Shown here: positions 56,425-64,000 of the stretch, piece after piece
Layout of the letters: the number at the start of each line of letters is the position of its first letter
Position numbering within the stretch: the first letter of the stretch is position 1
Assembly: GCA_000751835.1 (NCBI GenBank)
Contig: CCMQ01000002.1
Location: 45,403-109,402 of the forward strand
From: Necropsobacter rosorum
Lineage (GTDB): Bacteria; Pseudomonadota; Gammaproteobacteria; Enterobacterales; Pasteurellaceae
DNA: 64,000 nucleotides
Direction: 5' to 3'
Program-made: the position numbers and the translations under genes
The notes under the pieces: model-generated
What the model saw: only the letters and a program-made list of their open reading frames with translations
What the model was told of the DNA's origin: nothing
Databases searched by the model: none

Positions 56425-59010
56425 ATGTTTAACTATATTCCGCCCGCCGCGCTGACCGTGGAGGCGATCAAAGCACAGAAAGAGGCGCTGAAAGCCTTTG
56501 AGCTGGCGCAGTTTGAGCGCATGGCGGTAAATGAGCTGATCGCCAACCGCACGCGCTTTTGTGATCAGCTATTAGGTCATCTTTGGCGGCATTTTCAGCT
56601 GGCATCGCTGCCGCCGCTGGCGTTGATCGCCGTCGGCGGTTATGGGCGGGAAGAAATGTTTCCGTTGTCGGATCTGGATGTGCTGATTCTGACCGAAGGG
56701 TATATCGACGCCGCAACGGAAGAAGGCATTCGTGGATTGATTCAGTTTTTATGGGATTGCGGCTTTGAGGTGGGGCATGCGGTTCGCACTCTGGGGCAAT
56801 GCGAGCAGGAAGGCCGGCAGGACATCAGTATCGCCACCAATTTACTGGAAAGCCGCTATTTGTGCGGTAACCGAAATTTGTTCGTAAAACTGACCGCACT
56901 TTTGCAACAGGCGGATTTCTGGCCGATTGACGCGTTCTTCACCGCTAAAATGCAGGAAAAAAGCGAGCGTTATCAACGTTATAACAACACCAGCTATAAT
57001 CTTGAACCGGATATTAAATACAGCCCCGGCGGGCTGCGCGATCTGCATCTGCTGTACTGGCTGGCGCTGCGGCATACCGGGGCGAAGACGCTGGATGATA
57101 TTCTGCAATCCGGGTTTATTTATCCGCAGGAATATGCGCTGCTCCAGCAAAGCCAGCAATTTTTATTTAAAGTGCGGTTTGCGTTGCATCTGATGTTAAA
57201 ACGTTACGATAACCGTTTGCTGTTCGACCGCCAGCTGAAAGTCAGCGAATTACTGGGCTATCGGGGAGAAGGGAATCAGGCGGTGGAGAAAATGATGAAG
57301 GCGTTTTTTCAGGCGCTGCAATCCATTTCGCTGCTGAGCGATATTTTAACCAAGCATTATCGCGAACATTTTCTGACCACTGTGACGGACGCGCCCGCCG
57401 TGCCGTTAGACGAACATTTCTGTCTGAAAAACAACGAAATCTGCCTGCGTAATCCCGCTTGTTTCCAAACCCGCCCGGACAGTATTTTGGATCTGTTCTA
57501 TCATCTGACCCAACAACCTGCGGCGGATATTCACTCGGCGACGCTGCGTCAGCTGAATCTGGCGCTGGACAGGTTTGACGGCTATTTAAGCGCTATGCCG
57601 ACGGCACGGGAAAAATTCCTGCGCCTGTTTGTGCAGCCGAAAGCCATTGAACGGGCGCTGCTGCCGATGCGCCGCTACGGCGTGCTGAACATTTATTTGC
57701 CGCAATGGAAAAATATTGAAGGGCTGATGCAGTTCGATTTGTTCCACAATTACACCGTGGACGAACACACGCTGCGCGTTATGCTGAAACTGGAAAGTTT
57801 TCTGGCGCCGGAAAATGCCGCCGCACATCCGGTTTGCAGTGTGGTGTTTCCCGCTTTATCGGATCGCACATTAATTTATCTGGCCGCCTTATTTCATGAT
57901 ATTGCCAAAGGCCGCGGCGGCGATCATGCCGAACTGGGCGCGCAGGATATGATTGAATTTGCCCGTCTGCATGGTTTTGATGCGCGCGAAACGGCGACGA
58001 TGGCATGGCTGGTGAGACAACATCTGCTGATGTCGGTGACCGCACAGCGGCGGGATATTCATGATCCGGAAGTGGTGATGGCGTTTGCCGCAGCGGTGCA
58101 GAATCCGGTGCGGCTGGATTATTTAATCTGCCTGACCGTCGCCGATATTTGCGCCACTAACGAAACCCTGTGGAACAGCTGGAAACGCTCGTTGCTGGCA
58201 ACATTGTATCAGTACACTAACCAGCAGTTTCAGCGCGGAATGAGCCGTTTGGCGGATAATCAGGAAAAAATCGCCGCTCATCGTCAAGAGGCGCTGGCGT
58301 TACTGTTAGGCGAGAATCCGCAGTTAAGCGAACAAGACGTCATGCCGGTCTGGCGGCGCTGTCCGGACGACTATTTTTTACGCAACAGTCCGAAACAAAT
58401 CGCTTGGCACACGCAGTTGCTGCTTGAGGCGCAGGAGGATTTTGTGGTGAAAATCAGTAACCGTTTTTCCGCCGGCGGCACCGAGATCTTTATTTATTGT
58501 CAGGATCGGCCGAACCTGTTTCACCGACTGGTTTCGGCAATCGGCGCGAAGCGGTTCAGTATTCATGACGCGCAGATTATCACCAGCGCGGACGGCTATG
58601 TTTTCGACAGTTTTATCGTTACCGAATTAAACGGCGAGCTGGCGAAATTTGACCGCCGCCGTGAGCTGGAACAGGCGCTGACCCGCGCGCTGCGCTGCGA
58701 TTGGGTAGCTGCGCCGAATCGGAATAAAAACCGCCGGTTGCAGCATTTTCGCGTCAATACGGAAGTCCGTTTTCTGTCGACGGAAAAAACCGAGCAGACG
58801 GAAATGGAGCTGTTTGCGCTGGACAAAGCGGGATTGCTGGCGGAGGTCAGTCAGATTTTCACCGAGCTGGAACTGAATTTGCTGAACGCTAAAATTACGA
58901 CGATTGGCGAAAAAGCGGAAGACTTTTTTATTCTGACCAATAAACGGAATCGTGCATTAAGCGAGGGCGAGCGGGAAGCGCTGAAACAACGGATTGTGGC
59001 GGCGCTGTAA
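56425..59010 (+). CDS. glnD: PII uridylyltransferase / uridylyl-removing enzyme
   Basis: GlnD senses glutamine and modifies PII proteins, controlling nitrogen assimilation. The ATG at 56425 after AAGGA gives 861 residues. The nucleotidyltransferase domain shows [19 protein letters not shown], with the catalytic Asp pair. A helical linker follows. The HD domain, which removes UMP, shows [20 protein letters not shown]. Two C-terminal ACT domains (from about residues 690 and 795) bind glutamine. Uptake signal cores are at 56893 and 57170. Confidence 0.97.
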   Translation: MFNYIPPAALTVEAIKAQKEALKAFELAQFERMAVNELIANRTRFCDQLLGHLWRHFQLASLPPLALIAVGGYGREEMFPLSDLDVLILTEGYIDAATEEGIRGLIQFLWDCGFEVGHAVRTLGQCEQEGRQDISIATNLLESRYLCGNRNLFVKLTALLQQADFWPIDAFFTAKMQEKSERYQRYNNTSYNLEPDIKYSPGGLRDLHLLYWLALRHTGAKTLDDILQSGFIYPQEYALLQQSQQFLFKVRFALHLMLKRYDNRLLFDRQLKVSELLGYRGEGNQAVEKMMKAFFQALQSISLLSDILTKHYREHFLTTVTDAPAVPLDEHFCLKNNEICLRNPACFQTRPDSILDLFYHLTQQPAADIHSATLRQLNLALDRFDGYLSAMPTAREKFLRLFVQPKAIERALLPMRRYGVLNIYLPQWKNIEGLMQFDLFHNYTVDEHTLRVMLKLESFLAPENAAAHPVCSVVFPALSDRTLIYLAALFHDIAKGRGGDHAELGAQDMIEFARLHGFDARETATMAWLVRQHLLMSVTAQRRDIHDPEVVMAFAAAVQNPVRLDYLICLTVADICATNETLWNSWKRSLLATLYQYTNQQFQRGMSRLADNQEKIAAHRQEALALLLGENPQLSEQDVMPVWRRCPDDYFLRNSPKQIAWHTQLLLEAQEDFVVKISNRFSAGGTEIFIYCQDRPNLFHRLVSAIGAKRFSIHDAQIITSADGYVFDSFIVTELNGELAKFDRRRELEQALTRALRCDWVAAPNRNKNRRLQHFRVNTEVRFLSTEKTEQTEMELFALDKAGLLAEVSQIFTELELNLLNAKITTIGEKAEDFFILTNKRNRALSEGEREALKQRIVAAL

Positions 59011-59026
59011 AAAACGGCGCCAAAAA

Positions 59027-59077
59027 CCACCGCACTTTTTATATGTGCTATGGCGGCGGTCGCGCAAAGTGCGGTGG
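59027..59077. repeat. USS inverted pair after glnD
   Basis: CCACCGCACTTT (59027-59038) and AAAGTGCGGTGG (59066-59077) are perfect 12-bp complements with a 27-base loop. The pair lies between convergent glnD and the EamA transporter and may end both transcripts, though only a short T run follows. Confidence 0.7.
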
Positions 59078-59088
59078 ATTTCAGCGCA

Positions 59089-59946
59089 TTATTTGCGCCG
59101 ATTCACCAGTGCGACGGACAGAATGATGATCGCCCCGCCGAGCAGCATTTTCGGTGTCGGCACTTCACCGAGCCATGCCCACGCCATCACGATGGCATAT
59201 ACCGGCTCAAGAGAAATAATCATCGCCGCCGTGCGGGCGTTGACCGTATCCAGACTGGAAATAAACAGGGTATAAGCCAGACTGGTGCACAGCAAACCGA
59301 TACAGGCGATCCACAGCCAGTCCGCGGCGGATACCGCCGAAAGCTGAGCGCCGCTGACCGGCAATAAAATGACGATACCGACCAGATACTGCCACCAGCT
59401 TGCCTGAGAACCCGATATTTTCGAGGCGTTTTTACGGTTAAAAATAGCAAGCAGGGCATAGATGGCGCCGGAAAAAATTCCCCACAATAATCCCTGTGTC
59501 GCCTGATTGCCGAATTCAAATTGCGGCGTTACCAGCACCAACCCGGTAGAAATGCTGAGTAGCAGCAGAAATTCGCGCCATGTTAACCGCTCTTTGAAGG
59601 CCAGCACTTCAAATAATCCGACGAATGCAGGAAAACTGGCGAATCCCAGCGTGCCCAGCGCAACGCCGCCGACTTTGACCGCAATATAAAAGGTGACCCA
59701 GTGCATGGTCAGCAAAAAACCGAGCAGGCACTGCGCCAGTATCTCCTTTGCGTTGAGCCGGGCGAGCGGAATCTTTTTCAGCAGGAAAAAGACCGAGAGC
59801 GCCAGCAGGGCAATCATAACGCGTCCCAGCACCAGCACGCCGGCATCACTTTTAATCAGTACGCCGAACAGCCCTGTCGCGCCGAACAGCAGTGCGGTAA
59901 AATGCACTTTTAGTATGGCCAGATGATATTTTGCCTTATCCATCAC
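59089..59946 (-). CDS. EamA-family (DMT) transporter
   Basis: This 285-residue protein has ten predicted membrane segments in two EamA repeats. The first ends near FVGLFEVLAFKERLTWREF and the second near IISLEPVYAIVMAWAWLGEVP, which carries the conserved glutamate-proline. Such proteins export amino acids or other metabolites; the substrate cannot be told. The start (59946, next to a second Met) is 37 bp after the hemL stop, so it may be cotranscribed with hemL. Confidence 0.85.
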   Translation of the reverse strand: MMDKAKYHLAILKVHFTALLFGATGLFGVLIKSDAGVLVLGRVMIALLALSVFFLLKKIPLARLNAKEILAQCLLGFLLTMHWVTFYIAVKVGGVALGTLGFASFPAFVGLFEVLAFKERLTWREFLLLLSISTGLVLVTPQFEFGNQATQGLLWGIFSGAIYALLAIFNRKNASKISGSQASWWQYLVGIVILLPVSGAQLSAVSAADWLWIACIGLLCTSLAYTLFISSLDTVNARTAAMIISLEPVYAIVMAWAWLGEVPTPKMLLGGAIIILSVALVNRRK

Positions 59947-59983
59947 TGCTCCGAAATGCTTGTCCGTTATGCCCAGGGCGTTG

Positions 59984-61267
59984 TTATTTTAATGCGGCAA
60001 AGGCAATGTCCGCGGCTTGGATTGTGCGCTCAATGTCCTGTTCCGTATGGGCGAGAGACATAAATCCCGCTTCAAAGGCGGAAGGCGCGAGGTACACACC
60101 TTGCTGCAGCATGTGGTGGAAAAACTGTCTGAATTTTTCCACATCGCATTGCACCGCATGCTGATAAGAGGACACTTCCGGCTGCGCGGTAAAGAATAAT
60201 CCAAACATGCCGCCCACATAATTGACCAGAAACGGTACGCCGTGTTTATCCGCCGCGGCTTTTAAACCGTGCGCCAGTTTTTCCGTCAGGCGGGCGAGAT
60301 GCTGCTCGTTGCCCGCTTTTTTCAGCTCGGTTAAACAGGCAAGCCCCGCCGCCATGGCAATCGGGTTGCCGGATAAGGTGCCCGCCTGATAAACCGGGCC
60401 GGTCGGTGCGATATATTGCATGATTTCTTTTTTACCGCCGAATGCGCCCACCGGCATACCGCCGCCGATCACTTTGCCTAAAGTGGTGAGATCGGGCGTC
60501 ACGCCGTAATAATGTTGGGCGCCGCCGAGGGCGACCCGAAAGCCGGTCATCACTTCATCAATAATAAACAACGTGCCGTATTGATCACACAGCTCACGTA
60601 ATCCCTGTAAGAACCCCGGCTTCGGCGGAATACAGTTCATGTTGCCGGCGACCGGTTCAATAATTAAACAGGCGATTTCATCGGGATATTGGGCGAAAGC
60701 GTCTTTAACCGATTGCAGATTATTGTATTCGCAGGTCAGCGTGTGTTTGGCGAAATCTTCCGGCACGCCGGGCGAACTCGGCTGTCCCAGCGTCAGCGCA
60801 CCGGAACCCGCTTTAACCAATAAGCTGTCGGAATGTCCGTGATAACAGCCTTCGAATTTCAGGATTTTGTCCCGTTTGGTATAGCCGCGTGCCAGCCGGA
60901 TGGCCGACATGGTGGCTTCGGTACCGGAGCTGACCATGCGCACCATTTCAATGGAAGGCACCAATTCGCACACCAGCTCGGCCAAATCGATTTCCGACGG
61001 CGTCGGCGCGCCGAAACTCAGCCCTTTTTCTGCGGTTTTCAGCACCGCACTTAAAATCGCGGGATGATTATGCCCCAGAATCATCGGTCCCCAGGAACCG
61101 ACATAATCGATATAAGGCTTGCCGTCGGTATTGAAAATATAAGCGCCCTGTGCTTTTTCAATGAAAACCGGTGTGCCGCCCACCCCTTTGAACGCCCGCA
61201 CCGGTGAGTTTACTCCGCCCGGAATCACTTGTTGGGCGCGGGAAAATAAGGTTTCTGAAGTCGTCAT
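59984..61267 (-). CDS. hemL: Glutamate-1-semialdehyde 2,1-aminomutase
   Basis: HemL makes 5-aminolevulinate in the C5 pathway of tetrapyrrole synthesis. The ATG at 61267 gives 427 residues (E. coli 426); the longer reading adds an unlikely tail. The PLP enzyme blocks are [13 protein letters not shown] near the N-terminus, [36 protein letters not shown] and the PLP lysine in [16 protein letters not shown]. Its presence, together with cysG, means the organism can start its own tetrapyrrole synthesis, unlike heme-dependent Haemophilus. An uptake signal core is at 61044-61052. Confidence 0.97.
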   Translation of the reverse strand: MTTSETLFSRAQQVIPGGVNSPVRAFKGVGGTPVFIEKAQGAYIFNTDGKPYIDYVGSWGPMILGHNHPAILSAVLKTAEKGLSFGAPTPSEIDLAELVCELVPSIEMVRMVSSGTEATMSAIRLARGYTKRDKILKFEGCYHGHSDSLLVKAGSGALTLGQPSSPGVPEDFAKHTLTCEYNNLQSVKDAFAQYPDEIACLIIEPVAGNMNCIPPKPGFLQGLRELCDQYGTLFIIDEVMTGFRVALGGAQHYYGVTPDLTTLGKVIGGGMPVGAFGGKKEIMQYIAPTGPVYQAGTLSGNPIAMAAGLACLTELKKAGNEQHLARLTEKLAHGLKAAADKHGVPFLVNYVGGMFGLFFTAQPEVSSYQHAVQCDVEKFRQFFHHMLQQGVYLAPSAFEAGFMSLAHTEQDIERTIQAADIAFAALK

Positions 61268-61402
61268 GATGATTGTCCTTTTTTGTTGCAGAATGCCGGT
61301 TATTGTACTTGAAAACGTGATAAATTTATAAAAATATTTATGTTCGGATTTTGCTTTATGATATGCTTGCCGCATTGAATTTCGTCATCTTTACATATCG
61401 CA

Positions 61403-62473
61403 ATGTTAGTTAGTTTGTTACTTACCTTTTTAGGCGCGTTAGCCACATTATTTGTGATGCGCCCGCTTGCGCAGAAAGTCGGTTTAGTGGATAAACCTAA
61501 TTACCGCAAGCGCCATCAGGGCGCGATACCGCTGATCGGCGGCATTTCTCTGTTTGCCGGAAATCTGTGTTTTTATTTACTGGAATGGGATCAAATGCGC
61601 CTGCCGGGGCTGTACCTGTTCAGTATTTTCGTGTTGCTGGTTATCGGTATCTGGGACGACCGTTTTGATATCAGCCCGTTTATCCGGGCCGGCATTCAGG
61701 CGTTTCTGGCGATTTTAATGATTGATATGGGCAATATTTATCTCGATCATTTAGGTCAGATTATCGGGCCGTTTCAGCTGACGTTAGGCTCGATCGGCTT
61801 GATGATTACGGTATTTGCCACCATTGCGGTGATCAACGCGTTTAATATGATCGACGGAATAGACGGTTTGCTCGGCGGGCTGTCCAGCGTGGCGTTTGCG
61901 GCTATCGGTATTTTGCTGGTGCTGGATAACCAAATGGATTTGGCGTACTGGAGTTTTGCCTTGATTATCGCCATTCTGCCTTATTTTATGCTGAATCTGG
62001 GCATTCCGTTCGGGGCGAAATATAAAGTGTTTATGGGCGATGCCGGTAGTACGTTAATCGGGTTTACGATTATCTGGATTTTACTGCTGAGTACGCAGGG
62101 CAAGGGGCATCCGATGAATCCGATTACCGCGTTATGGATTATCGCCATTCCAGTGGTGGATATGATCGCGATTATTTATCGCCGTTTGCGCAAGGGCAAA
62201 AGCCCGTTTCGTCCTGATCGGCTGCATGTGCATCATTTAATGGTACGGGCAGGGCTCAGTTCCCGACAAGCATTTTTATTGATTACCTTTGTCGCCGCAC
62301 TTTGCGCCGGTTTCGGTATTTTGGGCGAGATTTTTTATATCAACGAATGGGTGATGTTTCTGGCATTTATTCTGTTGTTTTTCGTGTATTCTTTTTCAAT
62401 CGCAAGAGCATGGCGGATCACTCGCTGGCTGCGCCGCATGAAACGCCGTGCGCGGCGTTTAAAATCGTCTTAA
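61403..62473 (+). CDS. wecA: Undecaprenyl-phosphate GlcNAc-1-phosphate transferase
   Basis: WecA transfers GlcNAc-1-phosphate to undecaprenyl phosphate at the inner membrane, starting polysaccharide assembly. The 356-residue protein has about 11 membrane segments. Family motifs are GIWDDRFDI, NAFNMIDGIDGLLGGLSS, FMGDAGSTLIGF and the C-terminal basic loop PFRPDRLHVHHLMVRAGL. MraY in this window is the paralogue. No ribosome-binding site is obvious before the ATG. It is followed after 16 bp by a Wzz-like gene, so a surface polysaccharide with controlled length is likely. Confidence 0.94.
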   Translation: MLVSLLLTFLGALATLFVMRPLAQKVGLVDKPNYRKRHQGAIPLIGGISLFAGNLCFYLLEWDQMRLPGLYLFSIFVLLVIGIWDDRFDISPFIRAGIQAFLAILMIDMGNIYLDHLGQIIGPFQLTLGSIGLMITVFATIAVINAFNMIDGIDGLLGGLSSVAFAAIGILLVLDNQMDLAYWSFALIIAILPYFMLNLGIPFGAKYKVFMGDAGSTLIGFTIIWILLLSTQGKGHPMNPITALWIIAIPVVDMIAIIYRRLRKGKSPFRPDRLHVHHLMVRAGLSSRQAFLLITFVAALCAGFGILGEIFYINEWVMFLAFILLFFVYSFSIARAWRITRWLRRMKRRARRLKSS

Positions 62474-62489
62474 CGCTATCGGGGGAAAT

Positions 62490-63299
62490 ATGACAGATAA
62501 GCAGGGATGTGGACGTAAACGGAAAAATAGCATTATTGTGTTATTTTTGACCGCACTTTTGGCGTTGGGCGGTTATGCCAGTAGCTATTTCGTGAAACCG
62601 TTATGGACGGCATCGGCAAACATTGCTCCGCCGACGACTAATGAGCTGGGAAATTATTCTTCTTTATTTTCCATGTATCAGCTGATTAGCGGAGAGCGCC
62701 AGAGTGCGTCTAAGGCGGCGGATACCGTTTACCGGGAATTCACGCAACAATTATCCGCATATGAGAATATCAGCGCTTTCTGGCAGCGCAGCGAATATTA
62801 CAAGCAGCAGATGACGGGCAATAGTCAGGCGGATAATAAATTGTTGCAGCAATTGATCCATCAGGTTCATATTACGCCGCAAACGGCACAAACTCCCGTG
62901 AGCATCAGTATTGCGCTGGAAAATCCCAAACAGGCGGCCGAACTGTTAGCCGCATTTATTCAACACACGAATGATGTTACGCGCAGTGTCGTTTATAATG
63001 AATTGATTTTACAATGGAAAATCCTGTTCAATCAAATTAATACGGCAACCCAATTGAATTTGGGGCAGGCCGGACAACGCAGCGACGCGCAGGATTGGCA
63101 GGGCAAACTGAATATGATGAAATCGGTAACTGCCTTGGATGATACTTTAGTGGCATATCGCTATTTGAAAAAACCGTCTCAGCCGCTGGATTATGATTAC
63201 CCGAACCGTTTCTTATGGGCGGCTGCCGGCGGTGGCATTGGTTTGCTGTTCGGATTATTGATTATTTGGGTGTTGACGCCGGTTAAACGACAGGATTAA
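62490..63299 (+). CDS. Wzz-like polysaccharide co-polymerase
   Basis: This 269-residue protein has a basic N-terminus, one membrane segment (about residues 14-34) and a periplasmic helical part. A second membrane segment follows near residues 242-262 with a GGGIGLLFGLLIIWVL pattern, the layout of Wzz proteins that set polysaccharide chain length. The loop PLWTASANIAPP after the first segment is also Wzz-like. It is shorter than WzzE/WzzB (about 325-350). The pairing with wecA supports a role in surface glycan. The stop codon overlaps an uptake signal core (63298-63306), and another lies at 62550. Confidence 0.8.
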   Translation: MTDKQGCGRKRKNSIIVLFLTALLALGGYASSYFVKPLWTASANIAPPTTNELGNYSSLFSMYQLISGERQSASKAADTVYREFTQQLSAYENISAFWQRSEYYKQQMTGNSQADNKLLQQLIHQVHITPQTAQTPVSISIALENPKQAAELLAAFIQHTNDVTRSVVYNELILQWKILFNQINTATQLNLGQAGQRSDAQDWQGKLNMMKSVTALDDTLVAYRYLKKPSQPLDYDYPNRFLWAAAGGGIGLLFGLLIIWVLTPVKRQD

Positions 63300-63405
63300 G
63301 TGCGGTCAAATTTCGGAAAAATTATAAAAAACACACAGCTTTATCTTAAATAATAAACAAATTGCGCAAAAAACTATCTTGCAATAAAAAAATAGAAAAA
63401 AAGAC

Positions 63406-63434
63406 TAGACAAGTGATTTGTAAACTCTTAATAT
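63406..63434 (+). promoter_or_regulatory. Promoter of the tRNA-Arg-His-Pro / rrn transcript
   Basis: TAGACA (63406-63411) and TAATAT (63429-63434) are 17 bases apart, followed by a GC-rich ACGCCCGC discriminator. The form is that of stable-RNA promoters. No comparably good promoter was found between tRNA-Pro and 16S. Confidence 0.65.
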
Positions 63435-63455
63435 ACGCCCGCAACGACGCGATGA

Positions 63456-63532
<77 letters not shown>

Positions 63533-63556
63533 GTCAATGCGAGTCTAACAGACGAC

Positions 63557-63633
63557 GGTGGCTATAGCTCAGTTGGTAGAGCCCCGGATTGTGATTCCGG
63601 TTGTCGTGGGTTCAAGTCCCATTAGCCACCCCA
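63557..63633 (+). tRNA. tRNA-His (GTG)
   Basis: Acceptor GTGGCTA/TAGCCAC, with the extra G(-1) at 63557 pairing with C73, and CCA end. Anticodon GTG in GATTGTGATT. It corresponds to E. coli hisR. Confidence 0.95.
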
Positions 63634-63652
63634 ATTTATCTGTATAGCATGT

Positions 63653-63729
63653 CGGCGAGTAGCGCAGCTTGGTAGCGCAACTGGTTTGGGACCAGTGGGT
63701 CGTAGGTTCAAATCCTATCTCGCCGACCA
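63653..63729 (+). tRNA. tRNA-Pro (TGG)
   Basis: Acceptor CGGCGAG/CTCGCCG with encoded CCA, anticodon TGG in GTTTGGGAC. It corresponds to E. coli proM. Its 3' end is only 6 bases before the rrn boxA. Confidence 0.95.
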
Positions 63730-63735
63730 ATTTTT

Positions 63736-63747
63736 TGTTCTTTAACA
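63736..63747 (+). promoter_or_regulatory. boxA antitermination site of the rrn leader
   Basis: TGTTCTTTAACA is one base off the E. coli rrn boxA and is followed by the conserved leader sequence TTATCAGACAATCTGTGTGG. NusB/NusE antitermination complexes bind such sites. Confidence 0.8.
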
Positions 63748-63853
63748 ATTTATCAGACAATCTGTGTGGGCACTTGTTGATTGACTTTGTTGAATAAATT
63801 TTAATTTTGAAGTCTTGATAAGTGCTTAACTTGAAATTCATTTTGTATTGTAG

Positions 63854-63872
63854 GGACGCAATGCTTGCGTCC
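63854..63872 (+). repeat. Hairpin in the pre-16S leader
   Basis: GGACGCAA (63854-63861) and TTGCGTCC (63865-63872) are perfect complements around TGC. It lies 45 bases before the 16S start. It may be a dispersed repeat inserted in the leader or a processing signal. Confidence 0.55.
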
Positions 63873-63916
63873 GCAAACAAAATTAAAGCTAAGTGATTTA
63901 TTGAGCGATTGAACTT

Positions 63917-64000
63917 GAATTGAAGAGTTTGATCATGGCTCAGATTGAACGCTGGCGGCAGGCTTAACACATGCAAGTCGAACGGTAGCGGATGAAAGCT
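63917..64000 (+). rRNA. 16S ribosomal RNA, 5' partial
   Basis: From about 63917 the sequence reads GAATTGAAGAGTTTGATCAT and on through the universal 27F region, ACGCTGGCGGCAGGCTTAAC and the start of V1. It runs off the window after 84 bases. Confidence 0.97.

Noticed and set aside
63569..63976. Minus-strand 135-codon ORF
   Set aside because: It runs antisense through tRNA-His, tRNA-Pro and the 16S start; composition reflects RNA genes.

Overview
The window is a chromosomal segment of a Pasteurellaceae bacterium. The main evidence is at least 47 copies of the Haemophilus-type DNA uptake signal core AAGTGCGGT (either strand), together with Pasteurellaceae-like FtsZ, LigE and NagE proteins. Unlike host-restricted relatives, this organism carries sulfate assimilation, siroheme synthesis and hemL genes. 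That suggests a metabolically broad member such as the rumen succinate producers (Basfia/[Mannheimia] succiniciproducens or Actinobacillus succinogenes). The species is an inference; the 84 bases of 16S rRNA present do not decide it.

Layout. (1) 1-13.9 kb: the dcw cluster, murE(partial)-murF-mraY-murD-ftsW-murG-murC-ddlB-ftsQ-ftsA-ftsZ-lpxC, all on + and tightly packed; it makes lipid II, builds the divisome and begins lipid A synthesis. (2) 14-24 kb: ushA, pheA, an AzgA-type purine permease, an OsmB-like lipoprotein, galE, an AmpG-like permease, a BASS-family transporter, adk and a periplasmic ATP-dependent DNA ligase (LigE). (3) 24.2-29.5 kb: codBA behind a candidate PurR operator, then on - panD-panC followed by a second BASS transporter, a likely (keto)pantoate carrier. 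(4) 29.5-39.6 kb: a MetE-like protein, a 460-bp leader holding a possible attenuator, then cysG-cysH-cysD-cysN-cysJ-cysI. CysH is of the iron-sulfur APS-reductase type and no cysC is present. (5) 39.6-45.8 kb: a TPR/DUF218 protein and the divergent nagE / nagB-nagA-nagC amino-sugar cluster. (6) 45.9-46.4 kb: tRNA-Met-Leu-Gln-Gln-Gln. (7) 46.8-63.3 kb: an atypical NRAMP-like transporter, prlC, a YbaN-like protein, an orphan peptide-binding lipoprotein, erpA-yacL-mrcB (on -), map-glnD, an EamA transporter, hemL, wecA and a Wzz-like protein. (8) 63.4-64 kb: tRNA-Arg-His-Pro joined to the leader and start of a 16S rRNA gene.

The genes are mainly core metabolism and envelope biogenesis. No insertion sequence, prophage, CRISPR array or defence island was seen. 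The most novel-looking signals are: the putative terminator/antiterminator leader of the cys operon; a tRNA-Arg-His-Pro operon that appears to form the 5' end of an rrn transcript; panDC with an importer where panB might be expected; the NRAMP-like protein lacking both metal-binding motifs; and uptake-signal inverted pairs that look like terminators.
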